64,000 nucleotides of DNA, taken from positions 62,001-126,000 of the forward strand of contig DAOUMV010000020.1 of NCBI GenBank assembly GCA_034408935.1. Reading direction: 5' to 3'. The DNA comes from DAOUMF01 sp034408935. GTDB lineage: Bacteria; Chloroflexota; Dehalococcoidia; SM23-28-2; RBG-16-64-32. The position numbers were made by a program, and so were the translations under genes. Shown here piece after piece: positions 8,511 through 16,448 of the stretch. A model generated the notes under the pieces. That model made no database searches. It had not been told where the DNA came from and worked only from the letters and a program-made list of their open reading frames with translations. How positions within the stretch are numbered: position 1 is the first letter of the stretch; each line of letters starts with the position of its first letter.

Positions 8511-9931
8511 CGCTGCGAGCTTCCCGGAACGGCAAGCGGCTCCTTCATGTCGTCCAGGTCGGCTGTGCTCAGGATCGAGTTGTACAGCGGGCTCTCCGGG
8601 TCGTCGCTGTCAAGCAGGCCGTAATACAGGATGCCGATGTACTTGGTCATCAGTTTGCGGGCGCGCGAGAAGAGCAGCTCGTCGTCGGGCGTCCCGCCGT
8701 ACGCTTCAGGATTCATCCGAAAAGTGGAGATTACGGCCTGCGGGCTTGTGGGCGTGCCCTTGAGCCCGAATAGGTAGCGGAAATGGCTCTCTCCGCTGTA
8801 TAGGTCAACGGGCGTTATTCCGATGAGGACGGCATTGGGATCACTGTACTCATCCATGAATAGGCTACCCATGTACCTTATCAATGTGGCGGCATCGATT
8901 TGCCCACGGAGAGGGTTAGCTATATCAGGCGGGACAGCGCAAGGGTTCAGTACTGTGATGGGCAGGCCGTACTGGTCTCGATAGTGGTCGACTAGGTGCT
9001 GGACGAGGGCAGGAGACACCTGCCCCAGAGGAACAAGACAGACGTGCTTGTCGGCACCCTGACAGGAGTCCTGGGCTATTGGCTGAAGCTGTTTCTGGAA
9101 TTTCAAGCATTGGGCGAACACGGCCCCAGTGCAGGGCGCCTCGGGCATATCGAGGTCACGCCAGGGCCGGGTTCCTTCTGGCCGGTCGGGCAGAGTTATC
9201 GGCTGGTCGTATTCGAAGAACTCGAAAGTGGCATCCGTGAGGGAGTTGGATTCGCCGCCAACAGAGCCCACGCTTACGTGCATCTTTCGGGGTAAGTAGG
9301 TCTCCTCATGCAGCCACAGTTCGATATCCAGAGTGCCCTCGATGATGCCGAAGGGCCGGAGTCCGATCACATCCTGCGGGGCCTCTGACGAGGACTCGGT
9401 GAGGTCAACGGCGCCAGCGTAGCGCAAGTAAGTATCACCATCGATAGTCTCGTCGGCGAGCTGCTCGATGTCCGAGAGTTCGTCGGTGATCCAGCCGTAG
9501 TCGATAATCTGACGGTCCGGCCCGAATTCGGGCAGTTCGTCCCGCGGGATTCCCTGATCCCAGGGGCTCAACACATACCAGCGATCATCTTCAGCGCGCA
9601 TGTAGAGGTCAGGCGGTATGAAGAGCACTGCCAGCTTGTCCTCAAAGGACATCGTGGAATACGCTACCTCATTCGCCTGATAGGCAATCTCGCTCTCGGT
9701 TGTGTAGCTGGGTTCCTCGCCGTCCGTCGTGATCTGGAACCGAGCCTCAAACGATTCGACATCCCTGAAGTTGATGCCAGAAGTGGCTACGGCTTCGGCG
9801 GGTGAGAGGCTGTCTTCACAACCGGTGCCAATGAGGGCTGTCACAAAGGACACAACCACTGCGGCTATGAGCGACTTGTGTGGCGCATCGGTATCGATGG
9901 GGTGCGTCTGCCTCGGACAGTTGGCATTCAT
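8507..9931 (-). CDS. Lipoprotein with LppX/LprG-like domain and archaemetzincin-like domain lacking the zinc motif
   Basis: 474 residues from the ATG at 9931; an upstream in-frame start at 10066 is rejected because the lipoprotein signal begins here. The signal region ends at IGTGC, with the lipidated Cys near residue 33. Residues ~50-250 resemble the LolA/LppX-LprG carrier fold (repeated strands, DLYMRAEDDRWYVLSPW). The last ~200 residues contain VCLVPLGQVS, VLIGITPVDLYSG, FRYLFGLKG and AVISTFRMNP, in the order seen in archaemetzincins (family M54). Where M54 has HExxHxxGxxH the protein reads LMTKYIGILYYGL, so no zinc site remains. The domain order and second assignment are inference. Base composition is slightly lower in GC than the neighbours. 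Confidence 0.6.
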   Translation of the reverse strand: MNANCPRQTHPIDTDAPHKSLIAAVVVSFVTALIGTGCEDSLSPAEAVATSGINFRDVESFEARFQITTDGEEPSYTTESEIAYQANEVAYSTMSFEDKLAVLFIPPDLYMRAEDDRWYVLSPWDQGIPRDELPEFGPDRQIIDYGWITDELSDIEQLADETIDGDTYLRYAGAVDLTESSSEAPQDVIGLRPFGIIEGTLDIELWLHEETYLPRKMHVSVGSVGGESNSLTDATFEFFEYDQPITLPDRPEGTRPWRDLDMPEAPCTGAVFAQCLKFQKQLQPIAQDSCQGADKHVCLVPLGQVSPALVQHLVDHYRDQYGLPITVLNPCAVPPDIANPLRGQIDAATLIRYMGSLFMDEYSDPNAVLIGITPVDLYSGESHFRYLFGLKGTPTSPQAVISTFRMNPEAYGGTPDDELLFSRARKLMTKYIGILYYGLLDSDDPESPLYNSILSTADLDDMKEPLAVPGSSQR

Positions 9932-10082
9932 CGCGGGTTCCCTGGAAACGCTGCGGTTGCCCACTTGATAACAACCGCGCTCGGGGCATCGCGTTACACA
10001 CGCTGCGTCGGCACCAACAACGTCCTTGGGAAGATGTCGTAGTCTCGGCCCCCCTTCATTGCGCATCGATTGTACCGCAGGC

Positions 10083-10111
10083 TTGACGCGATTGTGTAGT
10101 GCTGCTACACT
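10083..10111 (+). promoter_or_regulatory. Sigma-70-like promoter of the tryptophan operon
   Basis: TTGACG (10083-10088), exactly 17 bp, then TACACT (10106-10111). Transcription would start near 10118, at the 5' end of the T-box leader. Confidence 0.75.
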
Positions 10112-10117
10112 TCTGCC

Positions 10118-10397
10118 ACAACCGAACAGCTATCGGCTGCGAACGGGACTAGTACGTCGCGAAGCGGGGCCCAGAGAGGTGGGCCTGCCCGTAGGGGTAA
10201 GGTGAGAGCCCGCCGCCACCGCAGCGACCGAATGGACCCGGGAGCCGTCGCCCGAACCCCTAACGGGTAGTAGGCGCGACCGGACGGGGGACCGTTACAG
10301 GCCCAGTCCGCCGCAGGCGGATGCAACGAGATCCCGCTACCGGCGGGAACTAGGGTGGCACCGCGATACCCCTCGCCCCTAGGCGAGGGGTCTTTTA
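10118..10397 (+). promoter_or_regulatory. T-box riboswitch, tryptophan-specific (TGG specifier)
   Basis: The leader carries the universal T-box AGGGTGGCACCGCG (10352-10365), whose bulge pairs with the uncharged tRNA acceptor end. The proximal stem I has an ACTAGTA element (10150 region), a distal CAGAGAG and GGTGAGAGCC, and the specifier segment GAATGGA at 10230-10236. The codon TGG (10233-10235) matches tRNA-Trp. The Rho-independent terminator follows directly. When tRNA-Trp is uncharged the antiterminator forms and trpB2-trpS-trpE and the rest are transcribed. The specificity agrees with the downstream genes, which is independent support. Confidence 0.93.
10368..10397 (+). terminator. T-box leader terminator
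   Basis: A perfect 10-bp GC-rich stem (10368-10377 with 10382-10391) has a 4-nt loop and is followed by CTTTTA. It is mutually exclusive with the T-box antiterminator immediately upstream. Confidence 0.9.
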
Positions 10398-10486
10398 GTT
10401 GGCGGAACGTGATTGTAGGGCAGGGCCCCAGTCCTGCCCGTAGGAATACGTAGGGCGTAACCCAGCCCTGCCGGGAGGAGGACCAG

Positions 10487-11845
10487 ATGAACCAATACAA
10501 ATACCTGCTGCAGGAGAAGGATCTGCCCACCCAGTGGTACAACGTCCTGGCGGACCTGCCCTCGCCGCTGCCGCCGCCCATCCACCCCGCCACCCACGAG
10601 CCAATCGGCCCCGAGGCGCTGGCTCCTCTCTTCCCCATGGCCCTCATCCAGCAGGAGGTCAGCAGCGATCGCTACATCGACATCCCGGACGAGGTCCTCG
10701 AGGCCTACAGGCTGTACCGCCCTTCGCCCCTGCACCAAGCCCACCGCCTGGAGAAGGCCCTGGACACCCCCGCTCGCATCTACTACAAGTACGAGGGCGT
10801 CTCCCCCGCTGGCTCCCACAAGCCTAACACCGCCCTCGCGCAGGCCTACTACAACAAGCAGGCCGGCATCAACAAGCTCACTACGGAGACCGGGGCCGGC
10901 CAGTGGGGCAGCGCCCTGGCCATGGGCTGTGCCTTCTTCGGCCTGGAACTCAAGGTTTATATGGTCAAGGTCTCCTACCACCAGAAGCCCTACCGGCGGG
11001 TCATGATGGAGACCTGGGGCGCCCAGGTCGTCGCCTCTCCCACCTCCGATACGCAGGCCGGACGGGCCATCCTCGAACAGGACCCCGAGTCCCCCGGCTC
11101 CCTCGGCATCGCCATCTCCGAGGCGGCGGAGGACGCCGCTACCAAGGACGACACCAACTACTCCCTCGGCTCTGTCCTCAACCACGTCCTCCTCCACCAG
11201 ACCGTCGTCGGTCAGGAGGCGATGAAGCAGATGGAGATGGCCGGCGAATACCCCGACATCGTCGTCGGCTGCATCGGAGGCGGCTCCAACTACGCCGGCC
11301 TCGCCATCCCCTTCATGCGCGACCGCCTCGTCGGCGGCAAGAGCACCCGCTTCGTCGCCGCCGAGCCCGAGGCCTGTCCCTCCGTCACCCGCGGCGAATA
11401 CGCCTACGATTTCGGTGACACCGCGGCTACGACGCCCCTCATCCTCATGCACACCCTCGGCCACACCTTCGTTCCCCCCGGCATCCACGCTGGCGGCCTC
11501 CGCTACCACGGCATGGCCCCCATCATCTCGAAGCTCTGCGCCGACGGCTACATGGAGGCGCGCGCCTTCCACCAGAACGCTGCCTTCCAGGCCGCCGTCC
11601 AGTTCGCTCGCGCCGAAGGCATCATCCCCGCTCCTGAGACCGCCCACGCCATCTGTGCGGCCGTCGACGAGGCCCTCGCCGCCCGCGAGGCTGGCGAGAA
11701 GCGCGTAATCCTCTTCAACTTCAGCGGCCACGGCCTTCTCGACCTAGCCGCCTACGAGGCTTTCCTAGCTGGCAAGCTGGAGGACTACGCCTACCCCGCT
11801 GACAAGATCAAGGAGGCGATGGCCGCCATTCCTAAGGTTGACTGA
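10487..11845 (+). CDS. trpB2: Tryptophan synthase beta chain, TrpB2 type
   Basis: PLP enzyme joining indole and serine to tryptophan. 452 residues, the longer TrpB2 class that usually does not form the tight complex with TrpA. The Schiff-base lysine lies in EGVSPAGSHKPN (around 104-115). The substrate loop is ETGAGQWG, and the PLP-phosphate loop is GCIGGGSNYAG. GGGAGGAGG lies a few bases before the ATG. It is the first gene after the T-box leader. A second, TrpB1-type gene occurs at 19317. In other organisms TrpB2 has been proposed to salvage indole; the pairing with trpS here fits a charging-responsive module, but that role is inference. Confidence 0.93.
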   Translation: MNQYKYLLQEKDLPTQWYNVLADLPSPLPPPIHPATHEPIGPEALAPLFPMALIQQEVSSDRYIDIPDEVLEAYRLYRPSPLHQAHRLEKALDTPARIYYKYEGVSPAGSHKPNTALAQAYYNKQAGINKLTTETGAGQWGSALAMGCAFFGLELKVYMVKVSYHQKPYRRVMMETWGAQVVASPTSDTQAGRAILEQDPESPGSLGIAISEAAEDAATKDDTNYSLGSVLNHVLLHQTVVGQEAMKQMEMAGEYPDIVVGCIGGGSNYAGLAIPFMRDRLVGGKSTRFVAAEPEACPSVTRGEYAYDFGDTAATTPLILMHTLGHTFVPPGIHAGGLRYHGMAPIISKLCADGYMEARAFHQNAAFQAAVQFARAEGIIPAPETAHAICAAVDEALAAREAGEKRVILFNFSGHGLLDLAAYEAFLAGKLEDYAYPADKIKEAMAAIPKVD

Positions 11846-11846
11846 C

Positions 11847-12887
11847 ATGTCCGATTTCACCATCGACCCCCGCTGGAAACGCATGCTCACCGGCGATAGG
11901 CCCACCGGGCCTCTCCATCTCGGCCACTACGTCGGCTCCCTCAAGATGCGCGTCGAGCTTCAGGACAAGCTGGAGTGCTTCGTCCTCATGGCCGACCTCC
12001 ACGTCCTCACCACCCGCACCGAGGCCCTCGATGAGATCGGTGACAACATCCGAGAGATCGTCTTGGACTACCTCTCTGCCGGCATCGACCCCAACAAGAC
12101 CACCATCTACCTCCAGTCCCTCGTGCCGGAGGTGGTCGACCTCTTCTGGCTGTTCATGCCCCTGGTCAGCGTTCCCCGCGCCCAGCGCATCCCCACCCTC
12201 AAGGAGGTCGTGCGTGACCTCAAGCTGGAGACGGCCTCCATGGCCCTCCTCTCCTACCCCATCCTCCAGGCCGCCGACATCCTCATGGTGAAGGGCGATG
12301 TCGTTCCCGTCAGCCGCGACCAGGCATCCCACGTCGAGCTCACCCGCGAGATCGCCCGCCGCTTCAACGCGACCTACGCCCCCGTCTTCCCGGAGCCTGA
12401 CGCCCCCATCGGCCCCATGCTCATCGGCACCGACGGCCAGGCCAAGGCCAGCAAGTCCATCGGCAACGTCATCATGCTCTCCGATGACCCCAAGACGGTC
12501 GAGGAGCGCGTGCGCTCTATGTATACCGACCCCAAGCGCATCCGCGCCGATATCCCCGGCCGCGTGAGGGGCAACCCTCTGTTTATATACCACGACGCCT
12601 TCAACGACGATGTTGATGAGGTCAACGAGTTGAAGGAGCGCTATCGCAAAGGCAAGGTCGGCGACGTGGAGGTGAAGCAGCGCCTCGCCCGCGCCATCAA
12701 CCGCTTCCTCGACCCAATGCGTGAGCGGCGCGCCGCCTTCGCCGCCAAGCCCGGCCTCGTGGACGAGATCATCCGCGAGGGCTCGGCCCGGGCGCGAAAG
12801 GAGTGCCAGCGCACCCTGGCCGAGGCCCGCGACGCCATGGGCCTCACCTACTTCCGCGACGCCACGACCGTAAGGGTGACTGAATGA
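11847..12887 (+). CDS. trpS: Tryptophanyl-tRNA synthetase
   Basis: Class Ic synthetase charging tRNA-Trp, 346 residues. The HIGH-type motif is PLHLGHYVG (residues ~17-25) and the KMSKS-type motif is KASKS in GTDGQAKASKSIGN. The ATG at 11847 is chosen over the TTG at 11838 because it begins 1 nt after the trpB2 stop. It overlaps trpE by 4 nt. Its location behind a Trp T-box means charging capacity and Trp synthesis rise together when tRNA-Trp is uncharged. Confidence 0.95.
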   Translation: MSDFTIDPRWKRMLTGDRPTGPLHLGHYVGSLKMRVELQDKLECFVLMADLHVLTTRTEALDEIGDNIREIVLDYLSAGIDPNKTTIYLQSLVPEVVDLFWLFMPLVSVPRAQRIPTLKEVVRDLKLETASMALLSYPILQAADILMVKGDVVPVSRDQASHVELTREIARRFNATYAPVFPEPDAPIGPMLIGTDGQAKASKSIGNVIMLSDDPKTVEERVRSMYTDPKRIRADIPGRVRGNPLFIYHDAFNDDVDEVNELKERYRKGKVGDVEVKQRLARAINRFLDPMRERRAAFAAKPGLVDEIIREGSARARKECQRTLAEARDAMGLTYFRDATTVRVTE

Positions 12888-14377
12888 ACTACCTACCCGA
12901 CCTTGAGGCCGTCCGGGCCCTGGCGGCAAAGCGGGACGCCAACTTGGCCCCCGTCTACCGCGACGTCGCCGCCGATCTGGAGACGCCCGTATCGGCGTTC
13001 CTCAAGGTGGCCCGCGGCGATCACTCCTTCCTCCTCGAGTCCGTCGAGGGTGGCGAACGCCTCGCCCGCTACAGCTTCATCGGCACCGAGCCCTACCGTG
13101 TCCTCCGCTGCGGCCCTTACGCCCGCGCCGACGAGGGCTCGGACCCCCTCCTGGAGATCGAGAGGGAGCTGTCGCGATTCACCCTAGCCCCCATCGAGAA
13201 CGGCCTCCCTCGCTTCACCGGCGGCGCCGTTGGCTTCCTCGCCTACGAGGTCTCCCGTCACTTCGAGCCTCGTGTCCCCATCCCCGACGCCGACCCGCAA
13301 GGCTTCCCCGAGGCCCTGTTCATGTTCACCGACACCATCCTCGTCTTCGACCATCTCAAGCACGCCATCAAGGTCGTCTCCCACTGCCGCCTCGACGGCG
13401 ATGTTGATGCCGCTTACCGCCAGGCCTGCTGGCGCATCGACGAGCTTGTGGAGCGTCTGGCCAGGCCCCTCCCCGCCGTCCCCTACCCCGTCGAGCCGCC
13501 CCCTGTCCGCCAGCAGACCGTCGTCTCCAACACCGAGAAGGAGGACTTCCTCCGCAAAGTGGAGCGCTGCAAGGAGTACATCGTCGCCGGCGACATCTAC
13601 CAGGTGCAGATCTCGCAGCGTTTCCAGCGCCCCACCCACGCCCACCCCTTCTCCGTCTATCGGGCCCTGCGCACCGTCAACCCATCGCCCTACATGTACT
13701 ACCTGGCCATGGGCGACGCGTATGTCATCGGCGCCTCGCCCGAGATGCTCGTCCGGGTCGAGGACGGCCTCGTCGAGACCCATCCCATCGCCGGCACCCG
13801 CCGCCGCGGCCGCGACCCCGACGACGAGCGCCGCATGGAGGAGGAGCTCACCAGCGACGAAAAGGAGCGCGCCGAGCACATCATGCTCGTCGACCTCGCC
13901 CGCAACGACGTCGGCCGCATCGCCCAGCCGGGCACCGTTCGGGCCACGGAGCTCATGGCGGTGGAGAAGTACTCCCACGTCATGCACCTCGTCTCCCACG
14001 TCGTCGGCCGCCTCAAGCCGGAGCTCACCTCCTACGACGCCCTCCGCGCCTGCTTCCCCGCCGGCACCGTGACCGGCGCCCCCAAGATCCGCTCCATGGA
14101 GATCATCGCCGAGCTGGAGAGCGACCGCCGCGGCCCCTACGCTGGCACCGTCGGCTACTTCGACCTCTCCGGCAACCTGGACACTGCTATCACCATCCGC
14201 ACCATCGTCATGAAGGACGGCGTGGCCCACGCCCAGGCCGCCGGCGGCATCGTCTTCGACAGCGTACCGGAGCTGGAGCACATGGAGTCCGAGAACAAGG
14301 CGCGGGGCAGCCTGCGCGCCATCGATCGCGCCGAGCTCAGCGAAGAAACCGTCCCCACCGGCAGCCTGGGGTACTGA
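12884..14377 (+). CDS. trpE: Anthranilate synthase component I
   Basis: Converts chorismate to anthranilate using ammonia from TrpG. 497 residues. The N-terminal domain contains the feedback-inhibition motif LLES (in HSFLLESVEGG, around residues 46-56), so tryptophan inhibition is likely. The C-terminal chorismate-binding domain has IAGTRRRGRD, DLARNDVGR and the family segment FPAGTVTGAPKIR. It overlaps trpS by 4 nt. It is followed by a 280-bp repeat-filled gap before trpG, so trpG is not translationally coupled to it as it often is elsewhere. Confidence 0.95.
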   Translation: MNYLPDLEAVRALAAKRDANLAPVYRDVAADLETPVSAFLKVARGDHSFLLESVEGGERLARYSFIGTEPYRVLRCGPYARADEGSDPLLEIERELSRFTLAPIENGLPRFTGGAVGFLAYEVSRHFEPRVPIPDADPQGFPEALFMFTDTILVFDHLKHAIKVVSHCRLDGDVDAAYRQACWRIDELVERLARPLPAVPYPVEPPPVRQQTVVSNTEKEDFLRKVERCKEYIVAGDIYQVQISQRFQRPTHAHPFSVYRALRTVNPSPYMYYLAMGDAYVIGASPEMLVRVEDGLVETHPIAGTRRRGRDPDDERRMEEELTSDEKERAEHIMLVDLARNDVGRIAQPGTVRATELMAVEKYSHVMHLVSHVVGRLKPELTSYDALRACFPAGTVTGAPKIRSMEIIAELESDRRGPYAGTVGYFDLSGNLDTAITIRTIVMKDGVAHAQAAGGIVFDSVPELEHMESENKARGSLRAIDRAELSEETVPTGSLGY

Positions 14378-14441
14378 CATGCGCGCGAAGATCTGCTCCA
14401 GGCCCTACGTACTTCATCCGCCTCGAACCCCGTCCCCTGTA

Positions 14442-14506
14442 GGGGTGGGGCCGAAGCCTGAATCCCTTCAGGGGCTGGCTGGGTGGGACCCCAAACATGG
14501 GGGGGC
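14442..14506. repeat. Family C repeat (GGGTGGGG-hairpin-GGCTGGGTGGGAC)
   Basis: A short imperfect hairpin (AGCCTGAAT.CCCTTCAGGGGCT) is followed by the invariant GGCTGGGTGGGAC and a G-rich tail. Similar copies occur at 20589, 25425, 28973 and 62115. Confidence 0.7.
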
Positions 14507-14527
14507 CAACAAGAGTAAAGGAGGCCT

Positions 14528-14651
14528 AGCAGGGTGCTAAATAAGGCTCGGGGGCCGTTCGTGGTGAGCTTGTCGAACCATGAGCGGAATCCAAGACCGT
14601 TCGTCCTGAGCCTGTCGAAGGGCGGACGGCTAGGTTTTGCAGCACCCTGCT
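14528..14651. mobile_element. MITE-like element with CAGGGTGCT termini, carrying family D repeats
   Basis: A 124-bp segment is bounded by perfect 11-bp inverted repeats, AGCAGGGTGCT (14528-14538) and AGCACCCTGCT (14641-14651). The interior holds two family D units containing TGAGCTTGTCGAA and TGAGCCTGTCGAA. There is no coding capacity. The right end abuts the trpG ribosome binding site. The same termini bracket an unrelated interior at 57090-57210. Confidence 0.65.
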
Positions 14652-14664
14652 GGAGGAGTTGGAG

Positions 14665-15231
14665 ATGATCCTCCTCATCGATAACTACGACAGCTTCACC
14701 TACAACCTCTACCAGTACCTCTGCGAGCTGGGCGCCGAGGTGACCGTCGTGCGCAACGACCAGGCCACCCTCGACGAGATGGAGGCGATGGCCCCGGAGC
14801 GCATCGTCATCTCTCCCGGCCCCTGCACGCCCCGCGAGGCCGGCCTCAGCGTCCCCGTCGTCCGCCACTTCGCGGGCAAGGTGCCCATCCTCGGCGTCTG
14901 CCTCGGCCACCAGTCCGTCGGCGAGGCTTTCGGCGGCACCGTCGCCGGCGCCGGCGAGATCCTCCACGGCAAGACCTCCCTCATCAGCCACCAGGGCGTG
15001 GGCGTCCTCCGCGGCCTTCCCAACCCCTTCGAGGCGATCCGCTACCACTCCCTCGCCATCCAGCGAGAGGGCTTCCCCGATGACGAGCTGGAGGTCACCG
15101 CCGAGTCCGACAGCGGCGTCATCATGGCCGTCCGCCACCGTCGCCACCCCATCGAGGGCGTCCAGTTCCACCCCGAGTCCATCCTTACCACCGTCGGCCA
15201 CGACGTCCTCCGCAACTTCCTGGAGGGGTGA
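14665..15231 (+). CDS. trpG: Anthranilate synthase component II (glutamine amidotransferase)
   Basis: Class I glutamine amidotransferase feeding ammonia to TrpE, and probably to PabB if present. 188 residues. It starts MILLIDNYDSFTYNL. The nucleophile is Cys79 in GVCLGHQ, and the His-Glu pair lies in VQFHPESIL near the C-terminus. The ATG at 14665 is preferred over a TTG 6 nt upstream because GGAGGAG lies 6 nt ahead of it. The gene is separated from trpE by repeats, and the following hypothetical gene begins about 5 nt past its stop. Confidence 0.94.
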   Translation: MILLIDNYDSFTYNLYQYLCELGAEVTVVRNDQATLDEMEAMAPERIVISPGPCTPREAGLSVPVVRHFAGKVPILGVCLGHQSVGEAFGGTVAGAGEILHGKTSLISHQGVGVLRGLPNPFEAIRYHSLAIQREGFPDDELEVTAESDSGVIMAVRHRRHPIEGVQFHPESILTTVGHDVLRNFLEG

Positions 15232-15235
15232 AGTC

Positions 15236-15892
15236 ATCGACTGGCTAAATGATAATTCGGGTGCTGTGCAGGCTGTCGCAACCGTTGTGCTAGTCCTAAT
15301 AACATTCGGATACTTGCTCGCAACGCGGCGCATGGTTAGAGAAATGCGCGAGCAACGTCTCGCCGATGTAGCACCCACCGTCATTCTCGATGTCGTGGGT
15401 CAGTCCTTGCCGGACTATTTGGTGTGGGACAATAGCGCCGAGGAACTACGGCACAGAGAAACCGGAAAGGCAGTGAGCCCCTGGCCCCTCCCCGATCTCA
15501 AGATTCGAATGCACAACGCGGGCCGAGGTTCTGCCGTCAACATGGAGGCGACCTACTTTCAACGCCCAGCCCATCGTCAGCCATTCTACACTTCGTACAA
15601 GGGGTTCCTTCTCCCGGACGAGACCTGCGAAATCGATCTGGCTGGTTACTTCCAGTTGCTGCCGAGCACGACGCCTGCTTGGGAAATGGAACTGGAGGCG
15701 AAGATAGGTCAGACGCGCCCAGCCGGCATAGCGGTTGTCTACGAGGACATCCATGGACGGCTAAGCGTCACGTACCTACACTTGCGCTGGCACTCTGATG
15801 TGCCGGAGATCTTGACTGGAGAGCAGCAGTTTATTCCCGTAAGACAGCGTGGCCGGCGCGAAGTTATCTGGCCGAAGGCCGAGGAGACGTGA
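15236..15892 (+). CDS. Hypothetical single-pass membrane protein inserted in the trp operon
   Basis: About 218 residues, not recognised. The N-terminus (IDWLNDNSGAVQ then VATVVLVLITFGYLLATRR) is one transmembrane helix. The remainder is a soluble, probably cytoplasmic beta-rich domain. The start is uncertain: no ATG is in frame. The codon best placed behind GGAGGGG (15222-15228) is ATC 15236, and the first conventional alternative is GTG 15266. Codon use is clearly less GC-biased than trpG and trpD (many A/T third positions), which suggests acquisition. It sits between trpG and trpD and is followed by a duplicated trpD 5' fragment. Confidence 0.6.
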   Translation: MDWLNDNSGAVQAVATVVLVLITFGYLLATRRMVREMREQRLADVAPTVILDVVGQSLPDYLVWDNSAEELRHRETGKAVSPWPLPDLKIRMHNAGRGSAVNMEATYFQRPAHRQPFYTSYKGFLLPDETCEIDLAGYFQLLPSTTPAWEMELEAKIGQTRPAGIAVVYEDIHGRLSVTYLHLRWHSDVPEILTGEQQFIPVRQRGRREVIWPKAEET

Positions 15893-15893
15893 G

Positions 15894-15956
15894 ATGACCC
15901 GCGAAGCCATGAACACCATCGTCAAAGACATGTTCTTGAAGGGGTGGGCGAAATGA
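15894..15956 (+). pseudogene. Duplicated 5' fragment of trpD (copy 1)
   Basis: A 20-codon frame with its own GAGGAGA ribosome binding site starts MTREAMNTIVKDM. It is nearly identical at DNA level to the first ~12 codons of trpD (CCGCGAAGCCAT.ACNCCATCGTCA). After that it diverges into FLKGWAK and stops, overlapping the next gene start. Confidence 0.65.
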
Positions 15957-16279
15957 GACTATCGTTGCCCGTCGGGGTTCTCGTGGTTGTTACGGCAGGG
16001 GCGATCGCTGTAGCAGTGTGGGCGTCTGTCGCAGACGCACCCTGGGAAGACCGGAATGACGACGCCGGTGCGAGTGTGCGGTGTGAAGATGCTCTCGAGC
16101 GACGGAAAGCCACTGAAGACGCTCTCCAAAGGCCTGTATCCTCCTCATCCACCAGAGGAGGCCAAATCGAGGGGCCCCTCAGCGCCTTCAGAGACACCCC
16201 TCGCTTCAGCGGTGAAGTCACAAGACTAGAGTCAAAGCTACGTGAGATCGAGCGCGACATTGAGCGCTTCTGCGAGTGA
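15953..16279 (+). CDS. Hypothetical small exported or membrane protein
   Basis: 108 residues from the ATG at 15953. One N-terminal hydrophobic helix (LPVGVLVVVTAGAIAVAVWA) acts as signal or anchor. A polar region with a probable short coiled coil follows at the end (EVTRLESKLREIERDIERF). A GTG at 15944 is an alternative start. It is not recognised. Like its neighbour at 15236 it has lower GC than the trp genes and lies between trpG and trpD, so both look like later insertions. Confidence 0.55.
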   Translation: MRLSLPVGVLVVVTAGAIAVAVWASVADAPWEDRNDDAGASVRCEDALERRKATEDALQRPVSSSSTRGGQIEGPLSAFRDTPRFSGEVTRLESKLREIERDIERFCE

Positions 16280-16289
16280 GGTCTGCCAA

Positions 16290-16448
16290 ATGGGTAGTGC
16301 CATCCGCGAAGTCATCGACACCATCGTTAGCCACCTCGCCCGTCATTCCGAGCGGCCAGCACGCTCTGTCGCGGCAGGTCGCATCTTCGCGAGGGAATCT
16401 GGGGTGGGGCAAACCCCCGCACGCAGCACCGGAGGCGCAACGTCATGA
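16290..16448 (+). pseudogene. Duplicated 5' fragment of trpD (copy 2) running into a family B repeat
   Basis: The frame starts MGSAIREVIDTIVSHLARHS, matching MNIREAIDAIVTHARALS of trpD over about 40 bp. It then reads through a family B repeat and stops inside an ATGA overlap with the true trpD start. It is probably a remnant, though its translation could couple trpD to upstream ribosomes. Confidence 0.65.
16342..16415. repeat. Family B repeat (long variant)
   Basis: Begins GTCATTCCGAGCGG and ends GGGAATCTGGGGTGGGGC with a palindromic middle. The long form is shared with 27523 and 30261; the short form occurs at 59127, 59732, 61350 and 61990. Confidence 0.7.

Noticed and set aside
13184..14380. 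398-codon minus-strand frame opposite trpE
   Set aside because: Val/Gly/Asp-rich mirror of a high-GC gene with no motif and no ribosome binding site; the same holds for the long minus frames opposite trpB2, trpS, trpB and thyX.
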